Assembly (NCBI RefSeq): GCF_032922745.1
Contig: NZ_CP136693.1
Location: forward strand, 186,001-250,000
Reading direction: 5' to 3'
Length of the DNA: 64,000 nucleotides
Source of the DNA: Marinobacter salarius
Lineage (GTDB): Bacteria; Pseudomonadota; Gammaproteobacteria; Pseudomonadales; Oleiphilaceae
Positions within the stretch are counted from its first letter, which is position 1. Each line of letters begins with the position of its first letter. The position numbers were made by a program, and so were the translations under genes. This document shows positions 1-8,617 of the stretch, piece after piece. The notes under the pieces were generated by a model. That model was not told where the DNA came from. It saw nothing but the letters and a program-made list of their open reading frames with translations, and did not search any database.

Positions 1-95
1 ATAAAGCTGGCAATCGCCACCTTGTCGCGCTTGAAGCTGTACCAGAGGAAGGACTCGCGAAAGCGATCCCAGCGTGAAAGAGTCGCCGTCGTCAT
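1..95 (-). CDS. Dipeptide-type ABC transporter permease C (partial, N-terminus only)
   Basis: Only the first 31 or so codons lie in the window; the gene runs off the left edge. It would encode the second inner-membrane permease (DppC/OppC type) of a peptide ABC importer. The ATG at 93-95 overlaps the TGA of the upstream permease gene (ATGA), the normal arrangement of dppB-dppC pairs. The visible peptide begins MTTATLSRWDRFRESF, a polar cytoplasmic N-terminus followed by the start of what should be membrane helix 1. The DppC assignment rests mainly on position behind the DppB-like gene and the binding-protein gene. Confidence 0.75.
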   Translation of the reverse strand, partial: MTTATLSRWDRFRESFLWYSFKRDKVAIASF

Positions 96-1141
96 GCTTT
101 CTTACCTGTCAGTTTTACGGTGGGATTCACCAGACCGTAGATCAGATCCACCACGGTATTGGTAATCACGAATATCAGGCCTACCACCATCAGGTACGCC
201 ACGATCAGGGGAATATCGCTGCGGGTGATGGCCTCCAGGAACATCAGCCCGACACCGGGCCACTGGAACACGGTTTCCGTAAGAATGGTGTAGGCCACCA
301 TGATGCCGATCTGCACACCGCCCACGGTAATCACCGGCAGCATGGTGTTCTTGAGCGCGTGCAGGAAATAGACCCGGGAAGAGCTCAGGCCCTTGGCGCG
401 GGCGTACCGGATGTAGTCGCTCTGCAGCACTTCCATCATTTCCGCACGGATCAGGCGGATGAACAGCGGCAGCATGATGGACGCCAGCGATACCGACGGC
501 AGAATCAGGTGCAGGAGGCCGCCCTGGGAGAAAAAGCCGGATTCCCAGGTGCCGAATAACGGCGTCAGGTCATCACCCCGACCGTAGGACGGCAATCCGC
601 CTTCAGTGGATAGTGCGGCGTTCAGCCACTGCCCCCAGCCAGCATCCTGCGGGAACCAGTCGACGGTGATACCGATCGAGAAAATCTGAATCAGTACGAT
701 GGCGGTCAGGAACACCGGAATGGAAATCCCGACGGTACTGACCCCCATGAAGAATTTGGACAGCCATGCCTGAGGGCGAATCGCGGCGAACACCCCGATG
801 GGCACCGAGAACACAATAATAATCAGGCTGGCGCCGATCACCAGCTCGAGGGTGGCCGGCAGGTGCTCAAGGATTACGTCCATGGTGGGCTTTCCGTAAA
901 AATAGGAAATACCCAGGTCACCCTGCAGGGCGTTACCGGCAAACCGGACGTATTGCACAACCAATGGGTCATTCAGTCCCATTTCCTCACGGATCGCTTC
1001 CCGCTCATCCTGCGAGACGGACATGCCCACCATCTGTTGAAGCGGGTCGCCCAGGCCATCCTGAATGGCGAAAGCAATCACACTGATCACGAACATGACC
1101 AGTACGGCCTGGGAAATTCGCTGAACCAAAAACGCTAACAT
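92..1141 (-). CDS. Dipeptide-type ABC transporter permease B (DppB/OppB family)
   Basis: An inner-membrane permease of about 349 residues, one of the two membrane subunits of a peptide or oligopeptide importer. The N-terminus (MLAFLVQRISQAVLVMF) is the typical first helix of DppB proteins. Several further hydrophobic segments follow, and the C-terminal half has the EAA-like loop region (YIRYARAKGLSSSRV) that contacts the ATPase. A longer reading starting at 1165 adds only eight polar residues, so the ATG at 1141 was chosen. It sits between the binding-protein gene and the dppC-like gene in a leftward operon. The substrate cannot be told from the permease; peptides are the family default. Confidence 0.88.
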   Translation of the reverse strand: MLAFLVQRISQAVLVMFVISVIAFAIQDGLGDPLQQMVGMSVSQDEREAIREEMGLNDPLVVQYVRFAGNALQGDLGISYFYGKPTMDVILEHLPATLELVIGASLIIIVFSVPIGVFAAIRPQAWLSKFFMGVSTVGISIPVFLTAIVLIQIFSIGITVDWFPQDAGWGQWLNAALSTEGGLPSYGRGDDLTPLFGTWESGFFSQGGLLHLILPSVSLASIMLPLFIRLIRAEMMEVLQSDYIRYARAKGLSSSRVYFLHALKNTMLPVITVGGVQIGIMVAYTILTETVFQWPGVGLMFLEAITRSDIPLIVAYLMVVGLIFVITNTVVDLIYGLVNPTVKLTGKKA

Positions 1142-1171
1142 GAAAAATTCCGGGTCAAGCTGCAAACAAAA

Positions 1172-1201
1172 GGCCGGCTCCAGGCTGATCCGAAGCCGGC
1201 C
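1172..1201 (-). terminator. Intercistronic hairpin with T-rich tail (attenuator)
   Basis: Inverted repeat GGCCGGCT (1172-1179) and AGCCGGCC (1194-1201) lies between the binding-protein gene and permease B. Read leftwards it is followed by TTTTGTTTG. This looks like a partial Rho-independent terminator or an mRNA-stabilising hairpin that lets the periplasmic binding protein be made in excess over the membrane subunits. Confidence 0.6.
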
Positions 1202-1216
1202 CGCCCATAAAGGCTG

Positions 1217-2779
1217 TTACTCCACGACCAGGTCGCCCAGGTACGGGAAGTTCATCACGTTGAGGATCGGTTCGATCTTCACGTTCTTCTTGCTGGCCCA
1301 GGCCAGGTCCTGCCAGTGCAGGGGAACGAACGCTGCGTCGTCATACAGGCGCTGCTCCACCTCTTTCAGCATGGCCGTGCGCTTGTTCAGATCCGTCTCG
1401 ACGTTGGCCTTGTTGACCAGCTCATCGATCTCCGGGTTGCAGTAGTTACCGGCGTTGTACTGGCCCGAACCGCTATCCGCATCCGGGCAGAAGGTCAGGA
1501 ACTCGTAGAAGTTGGCGGAGTCCTCGGTGTCTGCGTGCCAGCCTATCATCATCATGTCGGCGGCGCGGGCGTCATACTCCGGCCAGTATTGGGCTTTCGG
1601 CAGCGTTTTCAGATCCACCTTGATGTTGATACGCGCCAGCATGGCGGCAACCGCCTGGGCGATCTTGTCGTCATTCACGTAACGGTTATTGGGCGCCATC
1701 ATGGAGATGGTGAAACCGTCTTCATAACCGGCTTCTTTCATCAACTGCTGGGCTTTTTCGACGTCAAACCGCGTTGCCAGGGATTCGTTGTGGCCCTGGT
1801 AACCTTCCGGCGACATCTGAGCGGCCGGGGTAGCGAAGCCCTTCATGATCTTGGCGGCAATGCCTTCCTGGTTGATGGCATAGGCAATGGCCTCGCGCAC
1901 TTTCGGGTTCTTGAACGCTTCAACCCGGTCCTGGTTCATGTGGAACAGGATGATGCGGGTACCGCTCATGGTCACCAGATCGGCGTTCTTGTCACGGCGA
2001 ATACGCTCCAGATCGGTCGGCGGCACCGGTGCAATGAAATCCACACCGCCAGACAGCAGCGCGGAGACACGGGTGTTGTTTTCCTTGATCGGAGTCAGCA
2101 CGATCTTGCCGACGTTACCCGGTGACTCGGTGTCCCAGTAATCGTCGAAGCGCTCAAACTCGACACGCACGCCCTGCTGACGACCGGTAATGACATAAGG
2201 GCCTGTGCCGGACAGATTCTCGGAAGCAAAAGAATTGCCGTGCTTGGTGATGGCGCTCTTGTCTTTCCCGCTTTCGGTCTTACCGGTGTAAAACTCGCTG
2301 TCCAGCGGGAAGATGTAAGTCGCGGTGTTCAGCAGCAGCGGGTATGGCTCGTTGGTCACCAGCTCAAAGGTGTAGTCATCAATCACCTTGAGTTCGCTGA
2401 ACGGTTTGAAGATGGCTTTATAGTCCTGGCTCTGCTTCAGGCGATTAAAGGTGAACTTGACGTCTTTGGCGGTCAGCTCGTTGCCAGAGTGAAAATTCAC
2501 ACCTTCACGCAACTCGAAGCGCATGGTGTTCTCGTCAATACGCTCCCAGCTTTTTGCCAGACGCGGCTCGAAGCCGAGATCCTTGGTCCAGCGGATCAGG
2601 GGATCAAAGGTCATGTGGCTTAGCTGCAACATGCCGCCGGAGAGCTGTTCGTGAATGTCCAGGCTTACAGGGTCGGCGTCGTACGCCATTTTCAGTTCCT
2701 TGTTCGCCTCGGCAGACATCGCCATCGGGGCTGTTGCCAGGGCCATGGAACCAACAAAAGCAGTCAGTAGTGTTTTCAT
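1217..2779 (-). CDS. ABC transporter substrate-binding protein, family 5 (peptide type)
   Basis: A periplasmic solute-binding protein of about 520 residues, the usual size for the DppA/OppA family (SBP_bac_5). The start at 2779 gives a clean signal peptide (MKTLLTAFVGSMALATAPMAMSA) with AxA-type cleavage; reading from 2833 would add 18 charged residues before it. The body has the family features, including the DADPVSLDIHEQ start of the mature domain, the LAKSWE region and the GTGPYVI segment. It heads a leftward operon with the two peptide permeases. Dipeptides or short peptides are the most likely ligand, but family 5 also binds nickel, heme or opines, so the substrate is not certain. Confidence 0.88.
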   Translation of the reverse strand: MKTLLTAFVGSMALATAPMAMSAEANKELKMAYDADPVSLDIHEQLSGGMLQLSHMTFDPLIRWTKDLGFEPRLAKSWERIDENTMRFELREGVNFHSGNELTAKDVKFTFNRLKQSQDYKAIFKPFSELKVIDDYTFELVTNEPYPLLLNTATYIFPLDSEFYTGKTESGKDKSAITKHGNSFASENLSGTGPYVITGRQQGVRVEFERFDDYWDTESPGNVGKIVLTPIKENNTRVSALLSGGVDFIAPVPPTDLERIRRDKNADLVTMSGTRIILFHMNQDRVEAFKNPKVREAIAYAINQEGIAAKIMKGFATPAAQMSPEGYQGHNESLATRFDVEKAQQLMKEAGYEDGFTISMMAPNNRYVNDDKIAQAVAAMLARINIKVDLKTLPKAQYWPEYDARAADMMMIGWHADTEDSANFYEFLTFCPDADSGSGQYNAGNYCNPEIDELVNKANVETDLNKRTAMLKEVEQRLYDDAAFVPLHWQDLAWASKKNVKIEPILNVMNFPYLGDLVVE

Positions 2780-2933
2780 CGCGTTTTCCGTCGCTGTTTT
2801 AAGAATTTTTGCGGCACATCGGCGCAACTTCACGCCAGATGTCTGCGCTAAAAACTAGTCGTGGAAAACCCGAACAGCAATCGAAATTGCGACTTGGCGT
2901 TATTCGTGAAGTGAATGACCCTGTTTGGGGCGC

Positions 2934-3659
2934 TTACCAAAGGCGAAACGCCAGCGGCAGAATCAGCGCGGTGAACACCCCTGTAAGCCCCATTCCCAGG
3001 GAGGCAAAGGCACCGGCTGTGCGACTGATCTCGAACGCTCGCGCCGTTCCCACCGCATGGCCGTTCAGCCCGAGCGCAAAACCCAGAATGCGGTCATCGG
3101 TGATCGACAGCGCCCTGGAAAGCAGGTCGACAAAGAGCGTTGCGACAACACCGGTCACCAGAAGCCCGCCCATCATCAGCGGCACCGAACCGCCCAGTTG
3201 TTCGGTAATACCAATGGCAATGGGCGCGGTCACCGACTTCGGCGCCAGGGACGCCAGCACCAGAGGTGTCGCCCCGAGAGCCCAGGCGATCACGACCGCA
3301 TATACGGCCGCCAGGGTGGCCGCTATTGGCAGGGTGCACAGAATCGGACGCCACAACGCCCGCACGTGGTGCATCTGCTGGTACAACGGTATACCGAGCG
3401 CGACGGTGGCTGGCCCGAGCAACAGCATCAGCCACTGGGCTCCCTGCTGATACCGGGCGTAATCCAGTGACAGTAGCGCGATGGTGGCCGACAACAGGAA
3501 GGCCGAAAGCACCACTGGTGGTAACCAAAGCGGGCGCCCCATCCTCCGGAAAAGCCAGTTGCCCGCAAAGAAAGCGCCCAGGGTTAACCCAATCGCCAGT
3601 ATCGGGCTCGCAGACAGGGTATTGGGAAGTGCGAGAAAACGCTCCAGGAGATCAGTCAT
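2934..3659 (-). CDS. lrgB: LrgB/CidB family membrane protein
   Basis: A 241-residue integral membrane protein with about seven hydrophobic segments. The family hallmarks are visible: LAPKSVTAPIAI in the middle and the GHAVGTARAFE stretch near the C-terminus. Proteins of this family work with the smaller LrgA/CidA partner and have been linked to murein-hydrolase export control, and in some bacteria and plants to glycolate or pyruvate transport. The gene overlaps lrgA by 8 nt, so the two are translationally coupled. The ATG at 3659 is the only well placed start. Confidence 0.9.
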   Translation of the reverse strand: MTDLLERFLALPNTLSASPILAIGLTLGAFFAGNWLFRRMGRPLWLPPVVLSAFLLSATIALLSLDYARYQQGAQWLMLLLGPATVALGIPLYQQMHHVRALWRPILCTLPIAATLAAVYAVVIAWALGATPLVLASLAPKSVTAPIAIGITEQLGGSVPLMMGGLLVTGVVATLFVDLLSRALSITDDRILGFALGLNGHAVGTARAFEISRTAGAFASLGMGLTGVFTALILPLAFRLW

Positions 3660-4017
3660 CCGATGCTCTCCGCTGCCCTGCCTTGACCAGAGACGCCATC
3701 AGCAGCAGCGTGGTCAGCACACTCAAAAAGGTGCCCACCAAGAGCGCCCCCGCCACCGCCAGCCACTGGCCGCTGAACTGATCAGCAGAGAAGAACACAC
3801 CCACCACGCCCGGCATGATCAGCAGCACCAGCACCGAAATCAGTCCCTGGCTCGCCGTGGCCAGGTCATCACTGACACTGCCCTTAAGCATCAGCGTGAT
3901 TGTCATCAGAATCATGCCCAGCACACCGCCGCTGACCGGAATCAGGAAAACCAGTCGCAAGGCTTCGCCAAGCATGAAACATAAAACCAGAGTCAGGAAA
4001 CCCCGCAACATCGACAT
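3652..4017 (-). CDS. lrgA: LrgA/CidA family holin-like protein
   Basis: A 121-residue protein with four hydrophobic segments and no cytoplasmic domain, the usual size and layout of the CidA/LrgA family. It begins MSMLRGFLTLVL and carries the GGVLGMILM segment typical of the family. It is the first gene of a two-gene leftward operon with lrgB. The role, by family, is a small holin-like or transporter subunit; which of these applies here cannot be told from the sequence. Confidence 0.88.
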   Translation of the reverse strand: MSMLRGFLTLVLCFMLGEALRLVFLIPVSGGVLGMILMTITLMLKGSVSDDLATASQGLISVLVLLIMPGVVGVFFSADQFSGQWLAVAGALLVGTFLSVLTTLLLMASLVKAGQRRASDD

Positions 4018-4092
4018 ATTGTCATGCTCATCAAGTAACGAATTGCTCTACACTAGCCCATACCCAAAGTTTGACACCAGTTCGGATACCCC

Positions 4093-4635
4093 ATGGCGCT
4101 CAAGGCAACCATCTTTAAAGCAACACTGAACATCGCGGATATGGACCGGCACTATTACGGTGACCACCACCTCACCATCGCCCGCCACCCGTCCGAGACC
4201 GACGAGCGCATGATGATACGCCTGCTGGCTTTCATACTGAACGCCAGCGAGAGCCTGGAATTCACCAAAGGGATCAGCACGGACGACGAGCCGGATCTGT
4301 GGCAAAAAAGCCTGAGCGACGAGATCGAACTGTGGATCGAGCTCGGCCTGCCCGACGAGAGCCGCCTGCGCAAGGCCTGCAACCGGGCGGATCAGGTTAT
4401 CCTGTACACCTACGGTGGCCGCGCCGTGCCACTGTGGTGGGAGAAACACCAGGGCAAACTGACTCGCTTCGACAACCTCACCATCATCGACCTGCCGACT
4501 GACGACACCGAATCTCTGGCTGCCCTGGCTGAGCGCGGCATGAACCTGCAATGCACCGTCCAGGACGGCACCGTCAATATTGGCAATGACGACACGCTCG
4601 TCAGTGTGACACCCCTGCCGCTCTACCCTGAGTAA
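4093..4635 (+). CDS. yaeQ: YaeQ family protein
   Basis: A 180-residue soluble protein matching YaeQ over its full length: it opens MALKATIFKATLNIADMDR, has the YYGDHHLTIARHPSETDERM segment near residues 18-38, and continues with DEPDLWQKSLSDEIELWIELG. YaeQ proteins share a fold with PD-(D/E)XK nucleases, and the conserved acidic and histidine residues here fit that, but their biochemical role is unsettled. The gene is divergent from lrgA with a 75-nt gap and is followed by the bkd promoter region. Confidence 0.93.
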   Translation: MALKATIFKATLNIADMDRHYYGDHHLTIARHPSETDERMMIRLLAFILNASESLEFTKGISTDDEPDLWQKSLSDEIELWIELGLPDESRLRKACNRADQVILYTYGGRAVPLWWEKHQGKLTRFDNLTIIDLPTDDTESLAALAERGMNLQCTVQDGTVNIGNDDTLVSVTPLPLYPE

Positions 4636-4670
4636 AAAATCCCCCGCCGGGGTCTACCAGAACGATCCAG

Positions 4671-4686
4671 TTTACGTTAAGGTAAA
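4671..4686. promoter_or_regulatory. LiuR-like operator upstream of bkd
   Basis: The 16-mer TTTACGTTAAGGTAAA is a near-perfect palindrome about 120 nt before bkdA1. It differs by one base from TTTACGTTAACGTAAA, which fits the motif reported for LiuR, the MerR-type regulator of branched-chain amino acid catabolism in proteobacteria. Identification is from memory of that consensus. No liuR gene is in the window. Confidence 0.5.
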
Positions 4687-4807
4687 CTTTAGCCGATATT
4701 GACCCGGGCCGCACCAGGTTCCGTCAGTTTGGCTATACTCAAAGCAAGCATCGACACCCTCACAAGGGGTGTTTTGTTCCTCAGGCCACTACCCCAGGAA
4801 GAGGATT

Positions 4808-5992
4808 ATGACAACAACAAAATCCAAAGTTGTTTATAACCCGGTTTTCACCGACGGTGCGGAGTTCCGAATTCCCACCTTCAAGTTACTCAAGCAGGAC
4901 GGCTCGCTCTACAAAGGCGCCAAGGCTCCTGAGCTCGACAAAGACAAAGCCCTGCGCATCTACCGGGCGATGGTCACCACCCGGATTCTCGACGAACGCA
5001 TGCTCGCGGCCCAACGGCAGGGGCGCCTGAGCTTTTACATGCAGTGCACCGGCGAGGAAGCCGCGGTTATTGGCAGTACCGCCGCACTGGATGACGCCGA
5101 CATGATCATGGCTCAGTACCGTGAACAGGGCTCTCTGACCTATCGCGGTTTTTCTATTGATGAGTTCATGAACCAACTGTTCGGCAACGAACTGGACTAC
5201 GGCAAAGGCCGACAGATGCCGGTTCATTACGGTTCCCGCAAGCTGAACTACATGACCATTTCCTCGCCACTGGCCACGCAAATCCCCCAGGCCACGGGCT
5301 ACGCCTACGGTCAGAAACTGGCGGGCGAAGGCCACTGCACCATCACCTACTTTGGCGAAGGCGCCGCTTCGGAAGGAGACTTCCACGCTGCCCTGAACAT
5401 GGCCGCCGTCCACCGCGTTCCGGTTATTTTCCTGTGCCGGAACAACGGCTACGCCATTTCCACCCCCGCCGCCGAGCAGTTCGCCGCTGACGGCGTGGCA
5501 CCCAGGGCGTATGGCTACAAGATGGACGTGATCCGTGTCGACGGCAACGACATCCTGGCCGTGCACGAGGCCACCAAGGCTGCCCGCAAGCTGGCGGTGG
5601 AACACAACCGGCCGGTGCTAATTGAAACCATGACCTACCGCCTGGCGGCACACTCTTCTTCTGACGACCCCTCCGGCTATCGCAGCAAGGACGAGGAAGC
5701 GGTATGGCGCGAGAAAGACCCTATCCTGCGCATGCGTCTCTGGCTCGAACGCAAGAAGTGGTGGAGTGAGGACGATGAGAAACAGCTGCAGGAAAACATG
5801 CGCCGGGAAGTGCTCGAAACCATGAAACGGGCACAGAAGCGGCCGCCACCCGCGCTCGACACCCTGGTGAGCGACGTCTACGACGAGGTACCGCCGGGGC
5901 TGGCCGAGCAATTCGACAAACTCAAGGCGCACATCCGCCGGCATCCGGACGAATATCCGAAAACCGCAGAACAAGCAAAGGGAGGTGCGTGA
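4808..5992 (+). CDS. bkdA1: Branched-chain 2-oxoacid dehydrogenase E1 alpha subunit
   Basis: About 394 residues. With the beta subunit it forms the thiamine-diphosphate-dependent E1 that decarboxylates the 2-oxoacids of valine, leucine and isoleucine and passes the acyl group to the lipoyl arm of E2. The thiamine-diphosphate motif runs from GEGAASEGDFH to the NNGYAIS segment (about residues 181-216). A region near residue 285 (RLAAHSSSDDPSGYR) corresponds to the phosphorylation loop of the family. The start at 4808 follows the purine-rich GGAAGAGGA; reading from 4769 lacks a ribosome site. It is the first of three bkd genes. Confidence 0.93.
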   Translation: MTTTKSKVVYNPVFTDGAEFRIPTFKLLKQDGSLYKGAKAPELDKDKALRIYRAMVTTRILDERMLAAQRQGRLSFYMQCTGEEAAVIGSTAALDDADMIMAQYREQGSLTYRGFSIDEFMNQLFGNELDYGKGRQMPVHYGSRKLNYMTISSPLATQIPQATGYAYGQKLAGEGHCTITYFGEGAASEGDFHAALNMAAVHRVPVIFLCRNNGYAISTPAAEQFAADGVAPRAYGYKMDVIRVDGNDILAVHEATKAARKLAVEHNRPVLIETMTYRLAAHSSSDDPSGYRSKDEEAVWREKDPILRMRLWLERKKWWSEDDEKQLQENMRREVLETMKRAQKRPPPALDTLVSDVYDEVPPGLAEQFDKLKAHIRRHPDEYPKTAEQAKGGA

Positions 5993-5993
5993 G

Positions 5994-6971
5994 ATGACCC
6001 AGATGAATATGCTCCAGGCCATCAACAACGCCCTCGACACTGCCATGGCCGCCAACGAGCGGGTGCTGTGTTTCGGTGAAGACGTGGGCATTTTCGGTGG
6101 TGTATTCCGCGCCACCAGCAACCTGCAACAGAAATACGGCAAGGACCGCTGTTTCAACACGCCGCTGGTCGAGCAGGGTATCGTCGGTTTTGCCAACGGC
6201 CTGGCCGCACAGGGTTCCGTGCCCGTGGCCGAGATTCAGTTTGCCGATTACATTTTCCCGGCCTTCGACCAGATCGTGAACGAGTCGGCCAAGTTCCGTT
6301 ATCGCTCGGGCAGTCTGTTCGACGTGGGCGGGCTAACGATTCGTGCGCCCTACGGCGGCGGCATCGCCGGCGGGCTTTACCACTCACAGTCGCCGGAAGC
6401 CTACTTTGCCCACACACCGGGCCTGAAAATCGTGGTGCCCCGCAACCCGCATCAGGCCAAAGGTCTGCTACTGGGCGCCATCCACGACCCCAACCCAACC
6501 CTGTTCTTTGAACCCAAGCGTCTCTATCGCGCCTCCGTCGGGGAAGTGCCCGACGAAGACTACCGGCTACCGCTGGGCGAAGCCGAAGTGATCAAGGAAG
6601 GCACCGATATCACCGTATTGGGCTGGGGTGCGCAGATGGAAGTGATTGAGCACGCCGTCGAACGGGCGGAGAAAGAAGGCATTTCCTGTGAAGTCATCGA
6701 CCTGAGAACCATCCTGCCCTGGGATGTGGAAACCGTGGCCAAGTCGGTACTCAAGACCGGGCGCCTGGTGGTCACCCACGAAGCGCCACTGACCGGTGGT
6801 TTTGCCGGTGAAATCGCGGCGACCATACAGGAGCGCTGCTTCCTGTACCTGGAATCCCCGATCGCTCGCGTGACCGGGATGGACACCCCCTTCCCACTGG
6901 TGCTGGAAAAAGAGCACCTGCCCAATCACCTGAAGGTCTACGAGGCCATCAGGTCGAGCGTGGATTTCTAG
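5994..6971 (+). CDS. bkdA2: Branched-chain 2-oxoacid dehydrogenase E1 beta subunit
   Basis: About 325 residues, partner of the preceding alpha subunit. It has the family signature around NERVLCFGEDVGIFGG, the PLVEQGIVGFANGLA region and the C-terminal transketolase domain (RTILPWDVETVAKSV). The ATG at 5994 lies one base after the alpha stop and 7 nt after a GGAGGT site; a GTG at 5985 sits inside that site and was rejected as the start. Confidence 0.93.
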   Translation: MTQMNMLQAINNALDTAMAANERVLCFGEDVGIFGGVFRATSNLQQKYGKDRCFNTPLVEQGIVGFANGLAAQGSVPVAEIQFADYIFPAFDQIVNESAKFRYRSGSLFDVGGLTIRAPYGGGIAGGLYHSQSPEAYFAHTPGLKIVVPRNPHQAKGLLLGAIHDPNPTLFFEPKRLYRASVGEVPDEDYRLPLGEAEVIKEGTDITVLGWGAQMEVIEHAVERAEKEGISCEVIDLRTILPWDVETVAKSVLKTGRLVVTHEAPLTGGFAGEIAATIQERCFLYLESPIARVTGMDTPFPLVLEKEHLPNHLKVYEAIRSSVDF

Positions 6972-6997
6972 GTTGATATCAGGACAGGAGAGCAATC

Positions 6998-8608
6998 ATG
7001 AGTGATTTTATACTGCCCGATATCGGCGAAGGTATCGTGGAGTGCGAACTGGTCAAGTGGCTGGTCAGCGAAGGCGACATCATCGAAGAAGACCAGCCGG
7101 TGGCCGAAGTCATGACCGACAAGGCGCTGGTGGAGATCCCGGCGCCCTATAAAGGCAAGGTGACGCGCCTCTATCACAAGGAAGGGGACATCGCGAAAGT
7201 GCACGCCCCGTTGTTTGAACTGGTGGAGGAAGGCGGCGACAGCCAGCAAGATTCAACGCCTGAGCCCAAAGCCCCGGAAACGGCCAGCGAAACGCCGGCA
7301 ACCCAGGCACAAGCAAGCTCCGGCGAAGCCGATGGCGATGACCCAACGGAGGACTTCATCCTTCCCGACATCGGCGAAGGCATCGTCGAATGCGAAGTGG
7401 TGGAATGGCGCGTGGCCGAGGGCGACGAGATCGAAGAAGATCAGCCGGTGGTGGACGTCATGACCGACAAGGCCATGGTCGAGATCACCGCCCCCAAGGC
7501 CGGCCGTGTCACGAAGCTTTACCATAAGCAGCAGGAAATGGCGCGGGTGCATTCACCGCTGTTTGAGTTCGTTCCCCGTGAGCGTGACGAGACGGCTCAG
7601 GCCCAGAAAACGCCACACGCAGCCCCGGAAGCAGAATCGAAACCAACGCCGACCACCGCGCAACCCGTCGTATCCCGCAACCAACCGCGGACACCGGCCA
7701 GCCCGGCTGTACGCCGCATTGTTCGCGAACACGACCTGGACCTGGCGGACATCACAGGTTCCGGCAAGGATGGCCGGGTACTGAAGGCCGATGTACTGGC
7801 TCATCTCGACAAACCCGCCACAACCTCACCGGCACAGGACAGCTCCGGCGAATCGCAACCGGCAAGCTCAGGCGGTGAGCGCCGCCGGCCATCCCGGGAA
7901 CAGGAAGTGCGCGTTGAGCCCATCCGCGGCATGAAAGCCGCCATGGCTCGCAGCATGGTTACCTCGGCGACCACCATTCCCCACTTCATCTACAGTGAGG
8001 ACATCGATGTCACCGACCTGCTCAAACTACGGGAACAGCTGAAACCAGAAGCCGAAGCCAGCGGATCAAGGCTGACTCTGATGCCCTTCTTCATGAAGGC
8101 CATGGCCCTGGCGGTGCAGGAGTACCCGGTACTCAACAGCCGCCTCAACGACGACGTCACCGAGATCCACTACCAGCCGCAGTGCAATATCGGCATGGCC
8201 GTGGACGGCAAGGCCGGGCTGATGGTTCCCAACATCAAGGGTGTGGAAGACCTTACCCTGCTGGGCATTGCCGACGAGGTAGCTCGCCTGACCGAGGCTG
8301 CCCGCTCGGGCCGTGTCAGCCAGGAGGATCTCAAGGGTGGCACCATCACCATTTCCAATATTGGCGCTTTGGGTGGCACCTACGCAGCCCCGATCATCAA
8401 CCCACCGGAAGTGGCGATTGTGGCCCTTGGCCGTACCCAGAAACTGCCGCGCTTTGACAGCTATGGCCAAGTGGTCGAGCGGTCCATCATGACCGTGAGC
8501 TGGGCAGGCGATCATCGCATCATCGATGGCGGCACCATTGCGCGCTTCTGCAATCGCTGGAAAGGCTACCTGGAATCGCCGCAGTCGATGCTGCTGCATC
8601 TGGGCTGA
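6998..8608 (+). CDS. bkdB: Branched-chain 2-oxoacid dehydrogenase E2 (dihydrolipoyl acyltransferase) with two lipoyl domains
   Basis: A 536-residue core enzyme. Two lipoyl domains are visible, residues 3-78 with lipoylated Lys42 (MTDKALVEIP) and residues 119-192 with Lys158 (MTDKAMVEIT), joined by Ala/Pro/Glu-rich linkers. An E1/E3-binding domain follows at about 231-267, then the acyltransferase domain with the DHRIIDGG active-site motif near residues 505-512. Two lipoyl domains are more than the single one common in Pseudomonas BkdB. No E3 (lipoamide dehydrogenase) gene follows; the complex probably borrows the E3 of other complexes. The start codon follows an AGGAGAG site. Confidence 0.93.
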   Translation: MSDFILPDIGEGIVECELVKWLVSEGDIIEEDQPVAEVMTDKALVEIPAPYKGKVTRLYHKEGDIAKVHAPLFELVEEGGDSQQDSTPEPKAPETASETPATQAQASSGEADGDDPTEDFILPDIGEGIVECEVVEWRVAEGDEIEEDQPVVDVMTDKAMVEITAPKAGRVTKLYHKQQEMARVHSPLFEFVPRERDETAQAQKTPHAAPEAESKPTPTTAQPVVSRNQPRTPASPAVRRIVREHDLDLADITGSGKDGRVLKADVLAHLDKPATTSPAQDSSGESQPASSGGERRRPSREQEVRVEPIRGMKAAMARSMVTSATTIPHFIYSEDIDVTDLLKLREQLKPEAEASGSRLTLMPFFMKAMALAVQEYPVLNSRLNDDVTEIHYQPQCNIGMAVDGKAGLMVPNIKGVEDLTLLGIADEVARLTEAARSGRVSQEDLKGGTITISNIGALGGTYAAPIINPPEVAIVALGRTQKLPRFDSYGQVVERSIMTVSWAGDHRIIDGGTIARFCNRWKGYLESPQSMLLHLG

Positions 8609-8617
8609 CGGAGCATC

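Noticed and set aside
1316..2125. 269-codon rightward frame opposite the peptide-binding protein gene
   Set aside because: It is an antisense frame of a clear family 5 binding protein with signal peptide; no ribosome site or protein family supports it.
4648..4662. CCCCGCCGGGG hairpin after yaeQ as a terminator
   Set aside because: The stem is only four or five pairs and the loop is three bases; the A-run is on the wrong side for yaeQ. Not listed as a terminator.
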